Positions 9,308-17,717 of a stretch of DNA of 64,000 nt are shown in pieces (within the stretch, counting starts at the first letter, position 1; each line of letters opens with the position of its first letter). The stretch is taken from assembly GCF_900230215.1 (NCBI RefSeq), contig NZ_LT907982.1:1612001-1676000 (forward strand). The letters are read 5' to 3'. Under the pieces are notes generated by a model. The model did no database searches. It saw nothing but the letters and a program-made list of their open reading frames with translations, and had not been told where the DNA came from. This DNA comes from Jatrophihabitans sp. GAS493. GTDB lineage: Bacteria; Actinomycetota; Actinomycetes; Mycobacteriales; Jatrophihabitantaceae. The translations under genes were made by a program, and so were the position numbers.

Positions 9308-9967
9308 TCAGCCGGGTCGAGGCAGGTCGGCGATGCCGAAGCCGATCTCGGCCAGCATCCGGCGCAATACTGGCAGCGACAACCCGACGACGTTGTGGTG
9401 ATCGCCGGAGATCCGCTCGATGAACCAGCCACCCCGGCCGTCGATGGTGAAGGCGCCGGCCACCTCCAGCGGCTCGCCGGTCGCGACGTAGTCGGCGATC
9501 TCGGCGTCGGTGACGTCGGCGAAGTGGACCTCGGTCGAGCCGACCTCGACCCGGCGCGCGGTGACCTCGCCGTCGTCAACCCGCAGTAACGCGTGGCCGG
9601 TGTGCAGCTTGGCGCTGCGCCCACGCAGTTGACGCCAGCGGTTGGTGGCGGTCGCGGCGTCGCCGGGCTTGCCGAGCGGCTGACCGTCCAGTTCCAGCAA
9701 GGAGTCGCAGCCCAGCACAAGCGCATTGGCCAGCACCAGCGCATCGGTCAGCACCAGCGCGTCGGCGGGTGTCGTCGCGGTCGGGCGGTGAAGTTCGGCG
9801 GCGACGGCGCGAGCCTTCACCTCGGCCAGCGCGGCCACCAGCTTCGGCACCGAGGTGGCCCGAATGGACTCCTCGTCCACCCCGCTGACGACCACCTCCG
9901 GCTCCACGCCGGCCGCGCGCAGGGTCGCCAGTCGAGCCGGCGACCCTGACGCGAGGATGAATCTCAA
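9308..9967 (-). CDS. maf: Maf family nucleotide pyrophosphatase
   Basis: A 219-residue Maf/HAM1-superfamily enzyme that hydrolyses non-canonical or modified nucleoside triphosphates (house-cleaning) and is linked to septum control. RFILASGSPAR at the N-terminus, GVDEESI, LGCDSLLELDG, and the C-terminal GAFTIDGRGG and GDHHNVVGLSL are the family motifs. The TTG at 9967 is the best start, because it puts the conserved LASGSPAR at residue 4 and follows the stop of the acyl-CoA dehydrogenase by eight bases; no ATG or GTG fits. An insertion of near-identical six-residue units (DALVLT, DALVLA, NALVLG) precedes the GCDS motif. It is probably co-transcribed with the dehydrogenase upstream. Confidence 0.87.
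   Translation of the reverse strand: MRFILASGSPARLATLRAAGVEPEVVVSGVDEESIRATSVPKLVAALAEVKARAVAAELHRPTATTPADALVLTDALVLANALVLGCDSLLELDGQPLGKPGDAATATNRWRQLRGRSAKLHTGHALLRVDDGEVTARRVEVGSTEVHFADVTDAEIADYVATGEPLEVAGAFTIDGRGGWFIERISGDHHNVVGLSLPVLRRMLAEIGFGIADLPRPG
9713..9768. repeat. 18-bp tandem repeat inside maf
   Basis: Three near-identical 18-base units (on the coding strand gaTGCGCTGGTGCTGgcc-like) encode six residues each, immediately before the GCDS active-site motif of Maf. The period is a multiple of three, so the frame is kept. Confidence 0.7.
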
Positions 9968-9975
9968 CGTCCGGC

Positions 9976-11121
9976 TCAGATACCCAGAGACCGGCTGATG
10001 ACCTCTTTCATGATCTCGCTCGAGCCGCCGTAGATCCGGGTTACCCGCGCGTCGGCGTAAGCCCGGGCGATCGGGTACTCCAGCATGTAGCCGTAGCCGC
10101 CGTGCAGCTGCAGGCACTTGTCGATGGTGCGACCCTGCAGTTCGGTGCAGTAGAACTTCGCCTTCGAGGCGTCGACCGCGTCGAGGTCGCCGGCGTTCAG
10201 GGCCACTACCGACTGGTCGACGAAGGCCTGGGCGACATCCAGTTCGGTGGCGATCTCGGCCAGCACGAACTTGCTGTTCTGGAAGCTGCCGATCGACTTT
10301 CCGAAGGCCTTCCGCTCATTGACGTAGGCCAGCGTGTTGTTGAAGGCGGCCCGGGCCTCGGCCAGCGCGGAGACGGCGATCGAGAGGCGCTCCTGCGGCA
10401 GCTTCTTCACCAACTGCAGGAAGCCCTTCCCCTCCTCGCCGAGCAGGTTGGCCACCGGAACCCGGACGTCGGTGAAGGAGAGTTCCGCGGTGTCCTGGGA
10501 GTGCAGGCCGATCTTGTTCAGGTTGCGGCCGCGCTCGAAGCCCTCCTGACCGCGCTCGACGATGAGCAGGCTGAGTCCGGTGTGCCGGTCGGGTGAGGTG
10601 CGTACGACGGTAATGACGAGGTCGGCGTTGATGCCGTTGGTGATGAACGTCTTCGCGCCGTTGACGATGTAGTGGTCGCCGTCGCGTACCGCCGACGTGC
10701 GGATGCCGGCGAGGTCGGAGCCCGCGCCGGGCTCGGTCATGCCGACGGCGGTGATCAGGTCGCCGGAGACGATGCCCGGCAGCCAGCGCTCGCGCTGCTC
10801 CTCGTTGGCGTAGGTGAGGAAGTAGGGCAGGCAGGTGTCGTTGTGCAGGGTGATGCCGAGCCCGGTGCCGGTGACTCCGGCGTTGGCCACCTCTTCGGCC
10901 AGGATCTGGTTGAAGCGGAAGTCGTTGCTGCCACCGCCGCCGTACTGCTCGTCGACAGCCATGCCGAGGAAGCCGTTCTTGCCGGCCGCCGTGAAGACCT
11001 CACGGGGGCTGATCTCGGCCTCTTCCCACGCCAGGTAGTGCGGGACGACCTCCTTCTGCAGGAAGGTGCGGACGGAGTCCCCGAACGCCAGGTGGTCTTC
11101 GTCGTAGTGGTTGCGCTTCAT
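9976..11121 (-). CDS. Acyl-CoA dehydrogenase (FadE25-like)
   Basis: A 381-residue FAD-dependent acyl-CoA dehydrogenase for the first step of beta-oxidation or branched-chain catabolism. It has the three usual domains. Visible motifs are AVGMTEPGAGSDLAG (FAD/substrate loop), VNGAKTFITNG, LQLHGGYGYM and a C-terminal IYGGSSEIMKEVI. The Glu usually found as base in the C-terminal YEGTSEI motif is Gly here. The candidate base is instead Glu244 in KLPQERLSIA, the location used by long-chain and isovaleryl-CoA dehydrogenases. AGGAG lies nine bases before the ATG. Maf follows after eight bases. In mycobacteria a similar enzyme (FadE25) lies near the carboxylase genes. Confidence 0.92.
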   Translation of the reverse strand: MKRNHYDEDHLAFGDSVRTFLQKEVVPHYLAWEEAEISPREVFTAAGKNGFLGMAVDEQYGGGGSNDFRFNQILAEEVANAGVTGTGLGITLHNDTCLPYFLTYANEEQRERWLPGIVSGDLITAVGMTEPGAGSDLAGIRTSAVRDGDHYIVNGAKTFITNGINADLVITVVRTSPDRHTGLSLLIVERGQEGFERGRNLNKIGLHSQDTAELSFTDVRVPVANLLGEEGKGFLQLVKKLPQERLSIAVSALAEARAAFNNTLAYVNERKAFGKSIGSFQNSKFVLAEIATELDVAQAFVDQSVVALNAGDLDAVDASKAKFYCTELQGRTIDKCLQLHGGYGYMLEYPIARAYADARVTRIYGGSSEIMKEVISRSLGI

Positions 11122-11382
11122 TGCGGGTCTCCTGCGGCGGATCGTGGTGGCACCGCCCAGCGTCTACCGGGGCGGCATTTGGTCCAGGGTAAGTGCTGCA
11201 CGCTAAGCCGGTACCCACGCATTGACGACCATCACACCCGTACTGGCAACGTATCGGAGCAAACGGGTACAGGTCGAGCAATTCGCGGGACTTGCAGTAT
11301 CGCGTACTTGGCGTCCGGACCGGTTTGGCCGACCGGCCGCCCGTAGCGCCGGCCTCGACCGGCTGCGCGCTAGCGTGTCTGC
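11122..11382. other. Divergent intergenic region
   Basis: These 261 bases separate the dehydrogenase and the phosphorylase, which diverge, so both promoters should lie here. I see no gene and no clean palindrome. Confidence 0.4.
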
Positions 11383-12234
11383 GTGACCAACTCTCCCGCT
11401 GCTGCCGCCGATCTGGCCGATGTCGGAGTGATCGGTGGCTCTGGCTTCTACTCGCTGCTGGCCGATGCGCACAGCGTCGCCGTCTCAACGCCGTTCGGCG
11501 AGCCGAGCGCCGAACTCACGATCGGTACCTTCGCCGGGCGGCGGGTCGCCTTTCTCCCGCGCCACGGCGTCGATCATCGCTTCGCCCCGCACCTCGTTCC
11601 GTACCGGGCCAATCTCTGGGCACTTCGCTCGGTCGGTGTTCGTCAGGTCGTGAGCCTCTCGGCCGTCGGATCATTGAAGGCTGAGCTCGGCACCGGGACG
11701 CTGGTGGTCCCCGATCAGCTGGCCGATCGGACCTACGGCCGGCCGGCGACCTTCGTGCGTGACGGCGCCGGAGTGGCGCACATCTCGTTGGCTGATCCGT
11801 ACTGTGCCCGAGGCCGGGCGGCGGCGTTGAACCCTGGTGCCGCCGATGGTGGAGCTGGGGCTGGGGCGGCGAGGGTCGTCGACGGTGGCGTGCTGGTGGT
11901 GATCAACGGCCCGCGCTTCTCGACCCGGGCCGAGTCGCTGGAGTACCAGTCCCACGGCTGGTCGATCATCGGAATGACCGGGATGCCGGAGGCGATCCTG
12001 GCTCGCGAGCTCGCCCTCTGCTACACCACGCTGGCGCTGGTCACCGACCTCGATGCCGGCGTGGAGGCCGGCGCCGGAGTCACCCACGGCGAGGTGCTGG
12101 CCGCCTTCGCCCGCAACCTGCCTTCGCTGCGTGACCTGCTCGCCACCACCCTGACGAATCTCCCTATTTCACAAGGAGATTGTGCCTGCGGCGCGGTCTA
12201 CGCCGACGTGCCGGCGCCCTATGAGCTGCCCTGA
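11383..12234 (+). CDS. mtnP: S-methyl-5'-thioadenosine phosphorylase-type nucleoside phosphorylase
   Basis: This 283-residue enzyme phosphorolyses methylthioadenosine (or a purine nucleoside) in purine and methionine salvage. Family motifs are GVIGGSGFY, PRHGVDHRFAPHLVPYRANLWAL, SAVGSL, INGPRFSTRAES and GMTGMPEA, covering the phosphate, ribose and base sites. Substrate preference between MTA and other purines cannot be fixed by eye. A Gly/Ala-rich stretch (GAADGGAGAGAARVV) is inserted around residue 155 relative to family members I know. The start is GTG 11383. The stop shares one base with the ATG of the epimerase. Confidence 0.85.
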   Translation: MTNSPAAAADLADVGVIGGSGFYSLLADAHSVAVSTPFGEPSAELTIGTFAGRRVAFLPRHGVDHRFAPHLVPYRANLWALRSVGVRQVVSLSAVGSLKAELGTGTLVVPDQLADRTYGRPATFVRDGAGVAHISLADPYCARGRAAALNPGAADGGAGAGAARVVDGGVLVVINGPRFSTRAESLEYQSHGWSIIGMTGMPEAILARELALCYTTLALVTDLDAGVEAGAGVTHGEVLAAFARNLPSLRDLLATTLTNLPISQGDCACGAVYADVPAPYELP

Positions 12235-13256
12235 TGCGAGTGCTCGTCACCGGTGGAGCCGGTTTCATCGGGCGACATCTGGTTCGTGAGCTGCTGACCC
12301 GCGGGCACGAGGTGCTGGTCTTCGATTCGCTGCGCCCGGACGTCCACCACGGAGTGCGTCCGCAGCTCGAAACGCGGCTGCTGGTCGGCGATGTGCGGGA
12401 CCCGGCGGCGGTGGAGGGGGCGCTGGCCGGAGTTGACGGGGTTTGCCACCTGGCGGCCAAGGTCGGTCTCGGGGTCGACGTGCAGGATCTGCCCGACTAC
12501 GCCGACTCCAACGATCACGGCACCGCGGTGCTGCTGGCCGCGATGGCCCGCACCGGGGTGAGCCGGCTGGTGTTGGCCAGCTCGATGGTCGTCTACGGCG
12601 AGGGGTTCGGCCGCTGCCTGACGCACGGTCTCGTCTCGCCGGCGCCCCGACTGGAGGCGGCGCTGGAGCGTGGGCAATTCGAACCGCCCTGCCCGATCTG
12701 TGGCCGGCCGCTGGCCCCGGCACTGGTTGCCGAGGACGCGCCGCTGGACCCGCGCAACGCCTACGCCGCCACCAAGCTGGCTCAGGAGCACCTCGCCTCA
12801 TCGTGGGCCCGCTCGACCGGCGCCACCGTGGCCGCCATGCGGTATCACAACGTCTACGGTCCGGGCATGCCGCGCGACACCCCCTACGCCGGAGTGGCCG
12901 CGATCTTCCTGTCGACGCTGCGCCGCGGGGAGGCACCGCAGGTCTACGAGGACGGTGGGCAGCGACGAGACTTCGTGCACGTCCGTGACGTGGCCGCCGC
13001 CACCGCTCAGGCGTTGGATGCCGAGGTCACCGGCGTGCGGGCCTTCAACGTCGGATCCGGCGTGGTGCGCACCGTCGGTGAGATGGCTCGGGCGCTGGCC
13101 GTGAGCACCGGCGGCCCGGAGCCGATCGTCACCGGCGCCTACCGGCTGGGCGACGTTCGTCATATAACTGCGGACTCTTCCCGGCTACGGGCCGAGTTCG
13201 GCCTCGGCGCCGGGGTCGACTTCAACGACGGCATGCGAGAACTCGCCCAGCAGTAG
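12234..13256 (+). CDS. NAD-dependent sugar epimerase/dehydratase with inserted CxxC motif
   Basis: A 340-residue extended short-chain dehydrogenase acting on a nucleotide sugar. Rossmann GGAGFIGRH, NAD-contact HLAAKVGLG, the serine of SSMVVYGEG and the YAATK catalytic pair are present, with RDFVHVRDVA downstream. Between the Ser motif and YxxxK lies an insertion containing CPICGRPL, a possible half-site for zinc. A similar insertion occurs in dTDP-L-rhamnose 4-epimerase-like proteins as I recall them. Its start overlaps the phosphorylase stop by one base. The glycosyltransferases further on (15698-20918) could use its product, but this is inference. Confidence 0.85.
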   Translation: MRVLVTGGAGFIGRHLVRELLTRGHEVLVFDSLRPDVHHGVRPQLETRLLVGDVRDPAAVEGALAGVDGVCHLAAKVGLGVDVQDLPDYADSNDHGTAVLLAAMARTGVSRLVLASSMVVYGEGFGRCLTHGLVSPAPRLEAALERGQFEPPCPICGRPLAPALVAEDAPLDPRNAYAATKLAQEHLASSWARSTGATVAAMRYHNVYGPGMPRDTPYAGVAAIFLSTLRRGEAPQVYEDGGQRRDFVHVRDVAAATAQALDAEVTGVRAFNVGSGVVRTVGEMARALAVSTGGPEPIVTGAYRLGDVRHITADSSRLRAEFGLGAGVDFNDGMRELAQQ

Positions 13257-13264
13257 CCGGCCGC

Positions 13265-13597
13265 TCAGTGCCGGGGGATGTACATGATCACGCCGACCCC
13301 GATCAGGCAGATCCCCGCGCCGATAAGGTCGTAGCGATCGGGCCGGTAGCCGTCGACCACGGTGCCCCAGGCCAGCGATCCGGCGACGAAGACCCCGCCG
13401 TAGGCGGCCAGAATGCGTCCGAAGTGCGGGTCGGGCTGCAGCGTCGCGACGAAGCCATAAGCACCGAGCGCCACCACTCCGGCACCGGCCCAGAGCAGGC
13501 CACGATGCTCCCGCACGCCCTGCCAGATGAGCCAGGCCCCGCCGATCTCAGCAATTGCGGCCAGCAGGAAGAGCAGCAACGAGCGAGCGATGGTCAC
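13265..13597 (-). CDS. YnfA/UPF0060 small membrane protein
   Basis: A 110-residue, four-helix inner-membrane protein. [42 protein letters not shown] and [17 protein letters not shown] match the UPF0060/YnfA family, which is related in size to small multidrug transporters but without an agreed substrate. It converges on the epimerase gene (eight-base gap) and its 5' region contains a 13-bp triple repeat. Confidence 0.9.
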   Translation of the reverse strand: MTIARSLLLFLLAAIAEIGGAWLIWQGVREHRGLLWAGAGVVALGAYGFVATLQPDPHFGRILAAYGGVFVAGSLAWGTVVDGYRPDRYDLIGAGICLIGVGVIMYIPRH

Positions 13598-13618
13598 CGC
13601 CCAACGGTAGCTGCAGCC

Positions 13619-13657
13619 GGCGGTGGGAGCGGGCGGTGGGAGCGGGCGGTGGGAGCG
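13619..13657. repeat. 13-bp tandem repeat, three copies
   Basis: Three exact copies of GGCGGTGGGAGCG lie between the YnfA start and the histidine kinase stop. The period is not a multiple of three, so it is not coding in any consistent frame. No function is apparent. Confidence 0.7.
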
Positions 13658-13666
13658 GCGGTGCGG

Positions 13667-14815
13667 TCAGGCCGCGGTGGGGAGGCGAACGGTGAAGCGG
13701 CAGCCACCGTCGACGTTGCAGACCTCGATTGTGCCCCGATGCGCTTCGACGATCCCGCGGGTGATGGCCAAGCCGAATCCGGCACTCACGTCCTGCTCGT
13801 GCTGCGGGGTACGGGCCGCCTCGCCACGGAAGCCGATCTCGAAGACGCGCTCGAGGTCTTCGCGGGGAATGCCCCCGCACTCATCACGCACGATCACCTC
13901 GGCCAGCGGCGGGTTCGTGCTCACCTTCACCGTCACCTCGATGGCACCGTCGGTGCGAGTGTGCCGAATGGCGTTGGCGACCAGGTTCGTCATGGCCCGA
14001 TTCAGTTCATGGCCGTCGCCGCTCACCGTCGCCGCTCCGCTGCTCTGCCCGCTCAGCCGAACCGACCGAGCGCGGGCCAGCGGGGCCAGTGCGGCCAGGC
14101 AGTCGGAGACGACGTCGTCGAGTGCGACCGTCTCGGTGCTGAGGGCGAAGGACCCGGCCTGGATGCGGGAGAGGTCGAAGAGGTCGTTCACCATGTTGGT
14201 CAGCCGCTCGACCTCGACCCGAATCTGCTTGTAATACAGGTCGGGTGAGTCGGCGACACCATCCTCCAGCGCTTCGGACATGGCCCGCAGTCCGGCCAGC
14301 GGCGTCCGCAGATCATGGCTGAGAAACGCCACCAACTCACGACGAGACGTCTCGACGGCCCGCTCCCGCTCGCGGGACTCGGTGAGTCGGCGACCGGTCT
14401 CCTCGAGCTGCCCGCGCAGGGTCTCCAGCTCGGCGCTGAGCCGGCGACCGTCGGTGCTCGGAACGCGTCCCTCCTCGATGTCGTGTACCGCGTCGTGCAG
14501 CACCTCACGGTCCTTCACCAGCCGGCGGATGCTCATCCAGGCCGTGAGCGAGGCGACGATGCCCGCGGCCAGTGCGACCGTCACCGTGAGGGCCAACTCG
14601 TTCGTGGAGATGAACATGGCCCGGAAGCTGCCGACCATGGCCGCAACCGATGCGGTGGTGCCGACGAAGACGACGCTGGCCAGTACGTAGGCCAGCGAGC
14701 GACGCCGCAACGGGACCGTGATCAGCCACGCGGCCACTCCGCCGGCGACGGCCCACTCCGCCGCGACCAGGATGTCGTGCGGGCTCGGTGTCATCGCCAC
14801 TGCAAGACCAGCCAC
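13667..14815 (-). CDS. Sensor histidine kinase
   Basis: A 382-residue membrane sensor kinase. Three hydrophobic helices occupy about residues 15-95 with almost no extracytoplasmic loop. A HAMP-like coiled linker (residues 97-155) is followed by the H-box FLSHDLRTPLAGL, with phospho-acceptor His167. The N-box NLVANAIRHTRTDG, a modified G1 box DECGGIP and G2 box GFGLAI complete the ATPase domain. It follows its response regulator by 43 bases on the same strand. The small sensor loop suggests it reads a membrane-internal or envelope signal. An internal ATG eight codons in is an alternative start. Confidence 0.93.
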   Translation of the reverse strand: MAGLAVAMTPSPHDILVAAEWAVAGGVAAWLITVPLRRRSLAYVLASVVFVGTTASVAAMVGSFRAMFISTNELALTVTVALAAGIVASLTAWMSIRRLVKDREVLHDAVHDIEEGRVPSTDGRRLSAELETLRGQLEETGRRLTESRERERAVETSRRELVAFLSHDLRTPLAGLRAMSEALEDGVADSPDLYYKQIRVEVERLTNMVNDLFDLSRIQAGSFALSTETVALDDVVSDCLAALAPLARARSVRLSGQSSGAATVSGDGHELNRAMTNLVANAIRHTRTDGAIEVTVKVSTNPPLAEVIVRDECGGIPREDLERVFEIGFRGEAARTPQHEQDVSAGFGLAITRGIVEAHRGTIEVCNVDGGCRFTVRLPTAA

Positions 14816-14858
14816 GTCAGACCCCGCCGCTGCTGTGCCAGCCGATGAGCGCGGCGGT

Positions 14859-15581
14859 TCACGGGAGCTCCAACCGGTAACCGATGCCCCAGACGGTCTG
14901 GATCAGGGTCGGATGCATCGGGTCCGTCTCGACCTTCTCCCGCAGCCGCCGCACATGCACCGTCACGGTCGAGTGATCACCGAAGGTCCAGCCCCAGACA
15001 TCCCGCATCAGTTCCTCGCGGTTGAAGGCCCGCCCCGGGTTTCGCAGCAGAAAGACGAGCAGATCCAGTTCACGGACGGTGAGGGTGAGTTCGGTGTCGC
15101 CGCGGGTGACCCGGCGGCTGAGCGGATTCACCGTCAGATCCCCGGCCCGCAGCAGCTCCTCCACCGCAGCGCGCGGCGTTTCGACAGCATCGCCGGAGGG
15201 AATCGACGCGAGCGGCGGCTGGATGCGACGCAGCACCGACTCGACCCGCAGCACCAGTTCGCGCGGGGAGAAGGGTTTGGTCAGGTAGTCGTCGGCCCCC
15301 ATCTCCAGACCGGCGATGCGGTCCTCAGCGTCGGCCAGTGCGGTGAGCATGATGATCGGCAGGTCCGGGTGATTCTCCCGCAGGATGGCGCACACTTTCA
15401 GCCCGTCGACGCTCGGGAGCATCACGTCGAGGATGAGCAGGTCCGGGGTGGCGTCGGCCAGTGCGTCCAGCGCGAGCTGACCGTCGCCGAGGACGGACGA
15501 GGTATGTCCGGCGCGGCGCAGATAGCTCACCACGACCTCGGCCACGGTGGTGTCATCGTCGACTACCAGGATGTTGGCCAT
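14859..15581 (-). CDS. OmpR/PhoB-family response regulator
   Basis: The 240-residue protein has a receiver domain (acidic DDD at residues 8-10, phospho-acceptor Asp52 in LILDVMLP, Thr of MLTAL and Lys of LTKPFSPREL) and a C-terminal winged helix with VWGWTFGDHSTVTVHVRRLREKV and WGIGYRLE. It is the first gene of a two-gene system with the downstream kinase. A GGAG ribosome site lies a few bases before its ATG. It is divergent from the GT2 gene, 116 bases away, so it may control that cluster, but no operator repeats are clear. Confidence 0.95.
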   Translation of the reverse strand: MANILVVDDDTTVAEVVVSYLRRAGHTSSVLGDGQLALDALADATPDLLILDVMLPSVDGLKVCAILRENHPDLPIIMLTALADAEDRIAGLEMGADDYLTKPFSPRELVLRVESVLRRIQPPLASIPSGDAVETPRAAVEELLRAGDLTVNPLSRRVTRGDTELTLTVRELDLLVFLLRNPGRAFNREELMRDVWGWTFGDHSTVTVHVRRLREKVETDPMHPTLIQTVWGIGYRLELP

Positions 15582-15697
15582 ATGGAAGGAGTCTAGGTCG
15601 CCCGACGGGTCGAGCGGTGCTCTCCGCCCTGGCTGACCGAAGCGTTACGTAGTTCGTAATCCTCTGCGCCGGGTGCCGGTCGCCGCGCGCCCTTAAC

Positions 15698-16393
15698 GTG
15701 AAATGCATGAGCATCGACAACCCCGCTCCGGGCGCGGATGGAGTTCATATCGATCTGGTGCTGCCCTGTCTCAACGAGGCACGGGCCCTGCCCTGGGTGC
15801 TCGATCGGGTCCCCGAGGGGGTTCGAGCGATCGTCGTGGACAACGGCTCAACCGACGGATCGCCGGAGATCGCCCGCCGGCTGGGAGCGGCGGTCGTGCA
15901 CTGCGAAACCCGCGGCTATGGGGCGGCCTGCCATGTCGGTCTGCAGGCGGCGACGGCCGAGTTCGTCGCCTTCTGCGACTGTGACGCCTCGATCGACCCG
16001 TTCGAGGTGATCCGGTTTGCCCGACCGGTGCAGCACGGGTGGGCCGAGATGTCGGTGGCCCGGCGCCGCCCGACATCGCTCGGTGCCTGGCCGCTGCACG
16101 CTCGTCTGGCCAACAAGGAGGTGGCCCGGCGCTTTCGGCGAGCCAGCGGCGTGCCGCTGTCGGACGTCGGCCCACTGCGGTTGGCGCGCCGTGAGGCACT
16201 GCTGGAGCTGCCGATCCGGGACCGGCGCAGCGGCTACCCGTTGGAGACCGTGTTGCGGGCCGTGCAGGCGGGCTGGCGGCTGGAGCAGATCGACGTCGAC
16301 TACCGGCCGAGGTCGGGGCGCTCCAAGGTCACCGGCACCGCCCGGGGCACGCTGCAGGCGATTCGGGACATGAGCGGGGTTCTCAGCTCGTGA
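15698..16393 (+). CDS. Family 2 glycosyltransferase (polyprenyl-phosphate hexose synthase-like)
   Basis: A 231-residue GT-A fold enzyme without membrane segments, similar to dolichyl/polyprenyl-phosphate mannose synthases. VLPCLNEARALPWVL, VVDNGSTDGS, the metal-binding CDCDASIDP (DXD) and a late RSGYPLET and YRPRSGRSKVTGT are visible. It probably transfers a sugar from a nucleotide donor to a lipid carrier that a GT-C enzyme (19434) could then use. The GTG at 15698 and the ATG at 15707 are both possible. The stop overlaps the next gene by four bases (GTGA). Confidence 0.85.
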   Translation: MKCMSIDNPAPGADGVHIDLVLPCLNEARALPWVLDRVPEGVRAIVVDNGSTDGSPEIARRLGAAVVHCETRGYGAACHVGLQAATAEFVAFCDCDASIDPFEVIRFARPVQHGWAEMSVARRRPTSLGAWPLHARLANKEVARRFRRASGVPLSDVGPLRLARREALLELPIRDRRSGYPLETVLRAVQAGWRLEQIDVDYRPRSGRSKVTGTARGTLQAIRDMSGVLSS

Positions 16394-17046
16394 ACCCGGA
16401 TCAGCGGGCAGCGAAGTATCGATCTTTACTGGTGATTGCTAAGGAGCCGGTGGCCGGGCGGGTTAAGACCCGGCTCGCGGCCGGCGTCGGATTCGCCTCG
16501 GCGGCGGCACTGGCGCAGGCCGCCCTTCAGGACACCTTCGTCGCGGGTGAACTGGTCGTCGGGGTGCGACACGTCATCGCCCTGGACGGGCGGCCGGGGA
16601 GCTGGGTGCCGGCGCAGTGGGGCGTCGTCGGGCAGTGTGGCGGTGGCTTGGACCGACGGCTGAGCGATGCCTTCGCCCGCGTCGCGACCGCTGGCCCCGC
16701 ACTACTGGTCGGCATGGATACCCCGCAGATTACCGCGGATCTGCTGACCGAATTCGATCCATCCCGCTACGACGCCTGCCTCGGCCCGGCTGTCGACGGT
16801 GGCTACTGGGCGATCGGATTCGCCCGGCCGGAACTGGCCGCGGGGGTCATCCACGGCGTGCCGATGTCGACCCCGCATACCGGTTCGGCTCAGCTTCGAC
16901 GGATGGTGGAGGCCGGAATGAGTGTGCAGTTGCTACCAGTGCTCACCGACGTGGACACCCTCGCCGACGCCACCGAAGTAGCCCGAGCCGCGCCCGGGAC
17001 CCGCTTCGCCCAATCACTGAGCCAGCTCCGCCCTGCGGTGGCCTGA
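16390..17046 (+). CDS. TIGR04282/DUF2064 transferase
   Basis: A 218-residue nucleotidyl/glycosyltransferase-like protein of the DUF2064 family: LLVIAKEPVAGRVKTRL at the N-terminus, VGMDTPQITADLL and CLGPAVDGGYWAIGF are typical. Members fold like GT-A nucleotidyltransferases and are often found beside GT2 enzymes; in some bacteria they are tied to arsenosugar or other unusual sugar metabolites. It is coupled to the genes on both sides by 4-base and 1-base overlaps. The exact donor is unknown. Confidence 0.85.
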   Translation: MNPDQRAAKYRSLLVIAKEPVAGRVKTRLAAGVGFASAAALAQAALQDTFVAGELVVGVRHVIALDGRPGSWVPAQWGVVGQCGGGLDRRLSDAFARVATAGPALLVGMDTPQITADLLTEFDPSRYDACLGPAVDGGYWAIGFARPELAAGVIHGVPMSTPHTGSAQLRRMVEAGMSVQLLPVLTDVDTLADATEVARAAPGTRFAQSLSQLRPAVA

Positions 17047-17717
17047 TGCGCGCCGACGCACTGCGCCCGTACGAAGCGTCGCTGCTGGCCCCCGCCCCCA
17101 GCTCGCTCGCGCTCGTCTGCGAGGACGAGACGCTGCTGCACCTGGACGTGGCCCGCTGGATGGCGCCGGTGGATGAGACCGATACCCCGGTGCTGGACCG
17201 CTGTGTCGGCCCGGTACTCGATGTCGGGTGCGGTCCGGGGCGATTCGTTCGTGCGCTCGGCGAGCGCGGAATCGCCGCCCTGGGCGTGGACATCTCCGAC
17301 GCGGCCGTAGAGCTCACCCGTCGGCTCGGCGTGCCCGCGTTGGGTCGCAGCATCTTCGACCAGGTGCCCGGCGAGGGGCGCTGGGCCACCGTGCTGCTGA
17401 TGGACGGCAACCTGGGAATCGGTGGCGACGTGCCCCGACTGCTGAGTCGCACGGCCCAGGTCATGCGGTACAGCGGCCGGGTGATCGTCGAATCGAGTGC
17501 TGACGGCGACGTCGATGAGGTGCTCTCAGTGCGCTTCAGTGCTGAGGGGAGTGCCGTCGGCCCGTCCTTCGAATGGGCGCGGATGGGGATCGATGCATTG
17601 CAGCGCCGGGCCGTCGCCGCCGGGTACTACGTCGAAGAGGTGTTCACCGTCGGTGGCCGGTCATTCGCCTGCCTGCGGCGGTCGGCCCGGGCGTCGCGGA
17701 TCACGGTGGCCAGGTAG
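17046..17717 (+). CDS. Class I SAM-dependent methyltransferase
   Basis: A 223-residue methyltransferase with SAM motif I VLDVGCGPGRFVRAL and the acidic ribose contact GVDISDAAVEL. The start ATG shares one base with the previous stop, making a three-gene transcription unit with GT2 and DUF2064. The substrate is unknown; the context suggests a glycan or glycolipid. The last 91 bases overlap the 3' end of the opposite-strand membrane gene. Confidence 0.85.
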   Translation: MRADALRPYEASLLAPAPSSLALVCEDETLLHLDVARWMAPVDETDTPVLDRCVGPVLDVGCGPGRFVRALGERGIAALGVDISDAAVELTRRLGVPALGRSIFDQVPGEGRWATVLLMDGNLGIGGDVPRLLSRTAQVMRYSGRVIVESSADGDVDEVLSVRFSAEGSAVGPSFEWARMGIDALQRRAVAAGYYVEEVFTVGGRSFACLRRSARASRITVAR

